Of a DNA stretch of 26,221 nt, positions 20,618 to 26,221 are shown one piece after another. Each line of letters starts with the position of its first letter. Within the stretch, counting starts at the first letter, position 1. Below the pieces are notes generated by a model, which searched no databases, was not told the DNA's origin, and worked only from the letters and a program-made list of their open reading frames with translations. Origin of the DNA: Physocladia obscura (lineage: Eukaryota > Chytridiomycota > Chytridiomycetes > Chytridiales > Chytriomycetaceae); assembly GCA_027596945.1 (NCBI GenBank), contig JADGJH010000069.1, positions 5,440 to 31,660 on the forward strand. Direction: 5' to 3'. A program made the translations under genes and the position numbers.

Positions 20618-21577
20618 TCAAACAAAAGACATTCCACCATGGAAGTAAATATCATCCTTCCTTTTCTTTATCTTTTCTCGCTTCGCTTGTTCTTCAGAAG
20701 AGCTTCTCGCTTCGTTCTCTAGCATGCGCTCTCTTTCTTCTTGCCCGCGTATTCTATCCAACTCATCCTTCTTGGCCAGATACGCAGCCCGCTTTTTGTC
20801 CCATTCGTTAGTCTGTGATTGCACATACAATTCATGCATCCTTTTCATCTGCGCCTTTCGTTCTTCACTGATTTCTCCAGCTGGAGCAATTTTTTGATCC
20901 CTTGAACGTGTTGTGGTAGCCGAAGTTGTCGCAACCAAAGCTTGGCTTTCATCAAGCGCCTTGTTTACAATACTAGTCCACATATGGAAAGTATCTTCAT
21001 CATAACACAGCACTGTCCATGCACTGGAAGGACCTTGAAAGCGTAAAACGTAAGCATTGTCGATTGGACTGAATACACCAACGCAGCTGGTGACGGCAAG
21101 AACGTCGAGCGGTGCAGTATCATGCACACTTGAGGAAAAGACAAACAGCTGCAAATCCGGCGTAAAGACGTAAAAGAGATATTGGTGTGGGTCTTCATGG
21201 CGTGGGAGGTATCCAGAAACTCTGACAAAAGTAAGATCAATGAAAATTTTCAGCTGAGTTGCGGGTTGGAAACAAGAAAACAAAGCATACGTTGCTTGAC
21301 TGAGGAGTTGGTTAAGAGAAAAGAAACTCAGTGGGCGAGATGTTTGACTGTTCAATGATCTGGTGCGGGTGAGACTAAGACTTGGCCTTCGCTGTAACTG
21401 GCTGGAATAATTGTTGCGTGATGAAAAGACACCGAAAGTGATTGACGATTGCGATGGACTGGGCGGCGTTTCAAGGCCCGATGTATATGAATCAGAGTAA
21501 TTACTCTTTACGCTGTTTAGTCGGCTTCCGGCACCGACCGACTGAGAGCGAGACGATATCTTCCGTTGTAATTCCAT
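20618..21577 (-). CDS. PH-like domain protein, array member L (2 exons)
   Basis: ATG 21577 (MELQRKISSRSQSVG) is the first in-frame ATG and aligns with the RSKS starts of I and K. Exon 1 (21291-21577) ends FFSLNQLLSQA. Exon 2 is 20618-21221; the product is 296 residues. The intron (21222-21290, 69 nt, GTATGC..TTTTGTCAG) is a multiple of three without an in-frame stop. PH-like region about 97-190: VSGYLPRH, YLFYVFTPDLQLFVF, LAVTSCVGVF, YVLRFQG, WTVLCYDEDTFHMWTSIV. It is one of the most diverged PH cores, with a Tyr-rich strand where paralogues have RFFVL. After a short linker comes EERKAQMKRMHELYVQSQ, then Lys/Glu/Arg-rich charged helices, ending DDIYFHGGMSFV. The tail matches M and N. Confidence 0.8.
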   Translation of the reverse strand: MELQRKISSRSQSVGAGSRLNSVKSNYSDSYTSGLETPPSPSQSSITFGVFSSRNNYSSQLQRRPSLSLTRTRSLNSQTSRPLSFFSLNQLLSQATYALFSCFQPATQLKIFIDLTFVRVSGYLPRHEDPHQYLFYVFTPDLQLFVFSSSVHDTAPLDVLAVTSCVGVFSPIDNAYVLRFQGPSSAWTVLCYDEDTFHMWTSIVNKALDESQALVATTSATTTRSRDQKIAPAGEISEERKAQMKRMHELYVQSQTNEWDKKRAAYLAKKDELDRIRGQEERERMLENEARSSSEEQAKREKIKKRKDDIYFHGGMSFV

Positions 21578-21746
21578 CTGTAATTTACAACTTCCTCTCA
21601 ATTTTTCAAATACAAATTTGGTGATTCAATTCCATTAACTCAAGCCCAGCACTTAAATCAGATGTAGCAAATTAATTTGTACAGTATCAAGTCTTGCGAA
21701 ACTTCAGTGCTATTTTAGAGTTCAATCAAAGAAATTCATAATATTT

Positions 21747-22662
21747 TCACAATTGATTACAGGGTGACAAAATGAAACTGGTTTCCCACGCAGACACATC
21801 CTGAGTCAGCAGTGAAAGCAATTTACTCAGTGCCTGCAATTATAAATAAATTCTTCTCTTCACTCGCTGAGGCATGACGCGAAATGATTTTACCTTACCC
21901 TGTGAATGGACATGTGACTCCTTAAAATTAAAAAGTTGCAAATTAACCCCGGACGAAAAATATGCATTCTGAACATGTATTTCAAAATTGACAAAAAAAA
22001 GAACGGTCTGTACATTGAAAGTACAGACCCTTAAAACAGCAGTCGCTCAGCACATTGCATGCTCTCTAACATCCTTCTACACTCTGTGCTGCTGCCCTAA
22101 AGATCAAACAACATTTTCACATTCAGAATTTGCAATTTCGCACACTTGGCGCTTACTACTTGATGTTCTGGTACACTCTGTCAAAATCTTCAGGTAAGTC
22201 CTATCAATTGAGATTATATAACTTATACTGTCAAATTGTAAAATACTGACTTGCTTTTCAGAGATTGAAAACACTTTCTTGACTAGCTGCTCCAGGTACC
22301 AGTCTTTTCTAATTGCCATCAATGCTTCAATATGCTGTCTGGTACAGTTTAACAACTGATTCAAAAACTCACCTATGTATGTACTACAAGATCTTCTGGC
22401 CCTTCAAGATCTACTTCTTTTCCATAACTTTTACAAATAGATTTAAAACTGTTGTGTAGTATGTAAAATTTTTCCAATTGCAGCAGGCAAACATGTAGTC
22501 TACAAACAATTGATCAACTGTCTTTGCAAAGCTGACACCATTCAAAAGAAACCAGACAATCTGCCAAAGAAGAGGATCAGGGTATTGAATCTTACCAATT
22601 CTGTCTATGATAATTGTGTTACTTTGGCTGAAACCACCATTAACCGTTATAGTCCATCCCAT
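21747..22662 (-). pseudogene. Possible decayed transposase-like gene, fragmentary
   Basis: Minus-strand pieces in order: 22411-22662 from ATG (MGWTITVNGGF..., then LLWQIVWFLLNGVSFAKTVD and QLFVDYMFACCNW); about 22250-22353 (HIEALMAIRKDWYLEQLVKK); a piece at about 22030-22100 (RRMLESMQCAERLLF); and 21747-21833 (LLSLLTQDVSAWETSF, ending NQL and a stop) behind a normal-looking acceptor (ATTGCAG at 21834). A hAT-type transposase has a 'PFs.Ve..F' segment early and an 'RWNST' segment later; NGVSFAKTVDQLF and SAWETSF faintly recall them. The frames cannot be joined cleanly, so this would be a relic. It may instead be an unrelated small gene with introns, or chance. Confidence 0.27.
22005..22029. 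repeat. Perfect 9-bp inverted repeat
   Basis: GGTCTGTAC (22005-22013), loop ATTGAAA, GTACAGACC (22021-22029). It forms a short perfect hairpin in the spacer between M and L. There is no T run in a position that would suggest a terminator, and the purpose is unknown. Confidence 0.8.
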
Positions 22663-22944
22663 GTATTTTAAAAAAAATTTTCAACCCGTTAAAAATGTTG
22701 GATTATGTTACTCTTTCTTTCGCTAAATCCTTTTCTTCTTGTGCCTGGGAAGGAAATTATTATAGCCAGTTATGCTACTGTCTTTTAAAACCACTCTCAT
22801 GGACCCAACTTAAATTAATATTTGGAAAATCAAAAGGAAGGAGACGAATGGATAATATGAGGTTATATTAACCATTTTATCAGACAAGGCTCAAAAATAC
22901 TGAGAAGGACAAAAACGAACAAGAAAAAGAAGAAAAAAGAAACC

Positions 22945-24291
22945 TCAAAACGGTACATGACACATCACCAACACATCGTTCTCAAACCCTTTTGGTCTTG
23001 CAAAAGTCAAATCATGAGCCCCTTTGGAATTCTTTCCTTTCCTCTCTCCTGCCTCTTTTCGCGCAGCCTCCAATTCCGACGATTTCCGACTCACAGTGTC
23101 TTCATCGTCCTGCGTGCGTTTTCGCTGCTTCTCAAAAGATGCAACCCGTGCACTTTCGTCTGCAACAGCCTGTGTGCGAATTCGCTCGATTTCCGCCTTC
23201 TTTGCTAGAAACTCGGCCCGTCGCCGTTCGCCGTCCATCTGCTGTGTTGCTACATAGTTTTCATGCATCCGCCGCATCTGCGCCTGCCGCTCTTCAATAC
23301 TGACGGTGCTGCGGGCGGATGCCATTGAATTTGATCGCGCCATTGATATCCCAGAATACGACGACACACCGCCTGTTGAAGACGTTATGGAAACATGGCG
23401 CGCGGAGATATCAGATGCTGTCGTGAAGATTGACGAAGAGACTGACGGTCTAAACGAACTCGGTGTTGCAGTTGATGTGGCAGTAGACCGTATGCTGTTT
23501 GATCGACTATGACTGCTGCTGCCAATATCGAGTTTGAGGTTGTGAGAGTTTTCAACAACACGGTTAATGCTCCGAGTCCATAGCAATGTCGTTTGCTCTT
23601 CGTCGCTGGTTAGAGTCCATGTTTGATTGATTCCTGGGACTTGGAGAACAAAAAAAGAGTTATCAGAAGCGTCAATGTTCGCTACGCAGGATGCGCAGAC
23701 GTTGAGTGTGGCGACGGGAACTGCGGACTGATCGAAATTTGTTTTAAATGCATATAGTTGCGAGTCTTCTGTTAACAGAAAGAATCGTGGGATTGATGAT
23801 CCGTCGGGTTCCAGCTTAGTGAGATAGCCAGACATTCTGTAAAATTTTTTTGTGGTTTGATATCAGTTTAAGTTTTTCATTATAAAAAGCCGGATAGGCA
23901 AGACATGGTGATTTTACAAGTAAATAATGAGGGAATGTTTTGCTTACATAGCATAGTTTGACAATTGCAACTGACCAAGAGTCACAGACGACTGAATCTG
24001 GGGAGAAAGTGGAGTTGCATTTTTGGAATGGGTCCGAGGCTTTCGAACAATATTAGAACCAACAGACCGACTGCGTGCAACAGGAAAATTCAGTGCACGA
24101 GATTCTGGAGGTGCACTAGTGCCGAAAACAGATTCGTTTTCATCCGCAAAACTGAAATCGGCGAGCGAATCAATCAACCCGTTCAGCTTTGTTGATGAAG
24201 CCAGTTTGTCCGAAACATTCCGCGATATTGACGTGCTTGGATATTGCGAGTATTGTTGCCAGCTTGCGTCTTGTAGTTGCAGTTCCTGCAT
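22945..24291 (-). CDS. PH-like domain protein, array member M (2 coding exons)
   Basis: ATG 24291 (MQELQLQDASWQQY) is preferred over ATG 24456, because a pyrimidine-rich acceptor (CTTTTTCAG) ends at 24296 and the longer reading has a poly-Phe run; a 94-nt 5'UTR intron is likely. Exon 1 (23948-24291) carries the LD-like LNGLIDSLADFSFAD and ends VTLGQLQLSNYA. A phase-2 intron (23837-23947, 111 nt, GTAAGC..TTTTACAG) leads to exon 2 (22945-23836); the product is 411 residues. PH-like region about 116-205: MSGYLTKL, IPRFFLLTEDSQLYAFK, ATLNVCASC, FVLQVPGINQTWTL, TLLWTRSI. RSNS sites occur in the linker. The tail has EERQAQMRRMHENYVATQ and a charged coiled coil. The final residues (LTFARPKGF, then VLVMCHVPF) recall only loosely the end of L. 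Confidence 0.84.
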
Positions 24292-24295
24292 CTTT

Positions 24296-24389
24296 CTGAA
24301 AAAGAAAAAGAAAAATTTTTCACTTGGGGTGGCGTTTCTCAAGGGAATTAGAAGAAGTGATATCACGTGGGCTAACGATAAGATCTCAC
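24296..24389 (-). other. Probable 5'UTR intron of gene M
   Basis: GTGAGA donor at 24389 and a long pyrimidine tract with CTTTTTCAG ending at 24296, 4 nt before the preferred ATG of gene M. It is not phase-compatible with coding from ATG 24456, which supports an untranslated first exon. Confidence 0.4.
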
Positions 24390-24548
24390 TCTGCGTACTG
24401 CAGCCCTGAGCTCGCGTCACGCGCTTGTCACGTTTTCTGTTTATACAATAACTCATCGTGACTGCCTAGGTTTCCCCACCTTTAATGAATCAAACTGCTT
24501 ATCAAAAATTCAATATGGGAAGACGCAAAATTTTATATAATCATATAC

Positions 24549-26005
24549 TCAAACTTTGTTCAAAGACCATGCCAGCCGTGAGAAAACACTCTTGCTCGAA
24601 CTAACGTTTTTAACTTTCCGGCGTTTCTCACCTACTCCATCTTTGCCAGCTTTTTCCGCTGAATGTGGCTTGGCCAACATTAACTGTGGTATATCGTTTT
24701 TATTATCTGGTATTTGTTGTGACTGCTGCTCTTGTGAACCAGCATTCTCCGTGCTATTAATCAAAACTTTTGCGGCCTGTTTCTCTCGGCGATATCGTTC
24801 CATCGCGTCTTTATGCATAGACATATATTCTTCATGCATAGCCTTCATTTGCGCCTCACGTTCCTCAGATTTACTACCATTTACACTGCCAGTACTTGAC
24901 GCAGAGTTTGTATGCCACATTGAAACGAGATAAGGATTATTTCCGGACCCACCAACATAACGAATGTTGCCACTAGTGAATTTAGGAGATACAGTAGTTG
25001 GATGTTGTGCTTCGATGGTGTGATTGGCATTTTGCTTTTGATGATGGAAACCGCTAGTTTCAAGTGATGGGTATACTTTTGGAGTTGCAGGGTTAGAATA
25101 CGTGACGGCAGAATCCAAAGAAAGTTGCGGTGATCCCGACCACAATTGTTTTGATTGATTTCTGTTATTGTTTCTGTTGGCATGGAGGATCCGAGAAATT
25201 GATTGGTGCCACATTTTAAGAGATGTGGCGTCGGAACACAAAAGATTCCAGGCAACCACGTGGCTGTCAGTTGACGCAATAACAGCCGCAGAAGTAGTTG
25301 TGGTCGTGGCAGCGGTGTTAATTGCGGCAATGCCTATGAGGATAAGGATATTATCGGTGGGGTTTACAGTGACGCTGGATATCTGAAGTGACGCGATCGG
25401 GCGAGAAAATATTTCTGTGCTTGAAGTAAACATGTGAATTGTGCAGTCGACTGCTTCGAGGATGAAATATTGTTCAATCCATTGCGACGGCACAGATTCC
25501 ATGGAGATGTTGTTTGGTTTTATCGAGAGGAAACCTGAGGTTCTGTTTGATTTTGTGGGATTACAGAATCGAAGATATGACGTAATGGTCACTGGAAATT
25601 CTTTGATATTACACAAACTCACGTCGATAAAGACAATTGTAAATCAGCAAGAGTCACTCCTGAATAATAGCCACCGATCCGGATCGCCGCTGGTGTATGA
25701 GGCTTTTTTTTCACAGATCCCGTGTAAATAATTTGCTGACTGCTTGATTCTGCGCTTCTTCGACGAAAGACATCTTCCGCAAGAGACGCGTGTGGTGACG
25801 TTGACGAGGATTCCATAGACGGCCGTCCAGAAGCGACATTAGTTGCAACCGAACCAACTACTGGTGAAACAATAACAACTTCTTGACGGGAATTGGTTGC
25901 AAGAGAATCAAGCAAATCATCCAGTTGGGCCGATATTGTATTGAGAGTGTTTGTACTTGTTGTTTCTCCTCTTACGATCTTTCCGTCGGTACTGTTGGTT
26001 GGCAT
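24549..26005 (-). CDS. PH-like domain protein, array member N (2 exons)
   Basis: Exon 1 (25623-26005, ATG 26005) encodes the best LD-like match of the array (LDDLLDSL, residues 28-35), a Val/Ser-rich leader with RRRSAESSS, and GVTLADLQLSLS at its end. An 80-nt phase-2 intron (25543-25622, GTGAGT..AAACAG) leads into exon 2 (24549-25542); the product is 458 residues. PH-like region about 129-250: TSGFLSIK, WIEQYFILEAVDCTIHMF, ASLQISSV, ILILIGIA, VAWNLLCSDATSLKMWHQSI. It is enlarged by an Ala/Thr-rich loop. After a His/Asn/Ser-rich linker comes SEEREAQMKAMHEEYMSMHK, then a Lys-rich C-terminus ending SVFSRLAWSLNKV. It is the first gene of the visible array; more members may lie beyond the window. 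Confidence 0.82.
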
Positions 26006-26221
26006 TTTTCCTTCTTTTTGTCATGTTTTTGCTCGAATTATTGAAACTCTGAAAAGAAGTCTACTAAGTAAACTTTGCAATTGTTCTGAAGAACTCAAAA
26101 AAAATATCACACAGCAACACAGTTACCAAAACTAAAGTGACAAGCAACACTTGAAAATGTTGCCAAAGTGATTCGGGATTGCACAGCCCAACATAAGTGA
26201 TGGCAATAATTGGCAAAAAAA
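26006..26221. other. Region upstream of gene N, to window end
   Basis: 216 nt of AT-rich sequence that should hold the promoter of N. No gene or clear motif is visible. Confidence 0.45.

Larger units (their letters stand above)
21578..22944. other. Long spacer between genes M and L
   Basis: 1367 nt, the longest gap in the array. It holds minus-strand coding-like fragments listed separately, a perfect 9-bp hairpin at 22005-22029, and splice-like signals on both strands near 22194-22261. Apart from these, it is AT-rich with no clear gene. Confidence 0.5.

Noticed and set aside
20298..24369. CACGTG hexamers upstream of K (20298-20303) and in the 5'UTR intron of M (24364-24369)
   Set aside because: Seen upstream of only two of 14 genes and expected by chance at this frequency; not called as a shared regulatory site.
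23944..24456. ATG 24456 as the start of gene M
   Set aside because: It would require translating a pyrimidine-rich acceptor region (poly-Phe); ATG 24291 just after the acceptor fits better.

Overview
The window is eukaryotic nuclear DNA, most likely from a fungus. Introns are short (45-111 nt), splice sites are GT-AG, and genes are compact and close together. Proteins are rich in Ser, Asn, Gln and Pro, and the spacers are AT-rich with long A/T runs. I lean towards an early-diverging (chytrid-like) fungus, but there is no marker gene, so this is an impression only. I recognise no tRNA, rRNA or CRISPR array.

Layout: almost the whole window is one head-to-tail tandem array of 14 paralogous genes, all on the minus strand and read from right to left. 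I label them N (24549-26005), M, L, K, J, I, H, G, F, E, D, C, B and A (38-1196). Each has the same plan. A 5' part encodes a Ser-rich leader, often with a paxillin-LD-like helix (for example LDDLLDSL in N), ending in a short motif of the type LGxLQxSQxT. A phase-2 intron follows. The 3' exon begins exactly at strand 1 of a pleckstrin-homology (PH)-like domain (pattern xSGxLxKL...RFFVLTxDxxLxxF...WxLxFxDE...LWxxSI). After that comes a low-complexity, phosphosite-like linker and a C-terminal tail. Array members were assigned by translating across splice junctions; many apparent start codons of the 3' exons are only internal Met, Leu or Val codons just after the acceptor.

The tails change in order along the array. 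L-N share an 'EERxAQMxxMHExY' segment. I-K share a related 'QKYQEY' coiled coil, and I and K end in 'MR[DN]ALGI'. F-H have an 'EIEFANMDRQ'-type coiled coil ending in 'LKASLNL'. A-C (and loosely E) end in a short Trp-rich basic peptide such as 'WISFEWLKK'. This gradient is what repeated local duplication would give. Genes A-C also carry one extra phase-1 intron. C looks broken: the acceptor is AA instead of AG and there is an in-frame TAA. G has an awkward donor.

The two longest spacers (12619-13923 and 21578-22944) hold minus-strand fragments that faintly resemble hAT-type transposases, possibly decayed insertions. Other spacers show only short tandem duplications and homopolymer runs.

How the genes may work together: no biochemical role can be read from the sequence. 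By family knowledge, PH folds bind phosphoinositides or proteins at membranes, LD helices dock onto four-helix bundles, and coiled coils dimerise. A set of diversified membrane or cortex adaptors is a reasonable but unproven inference.
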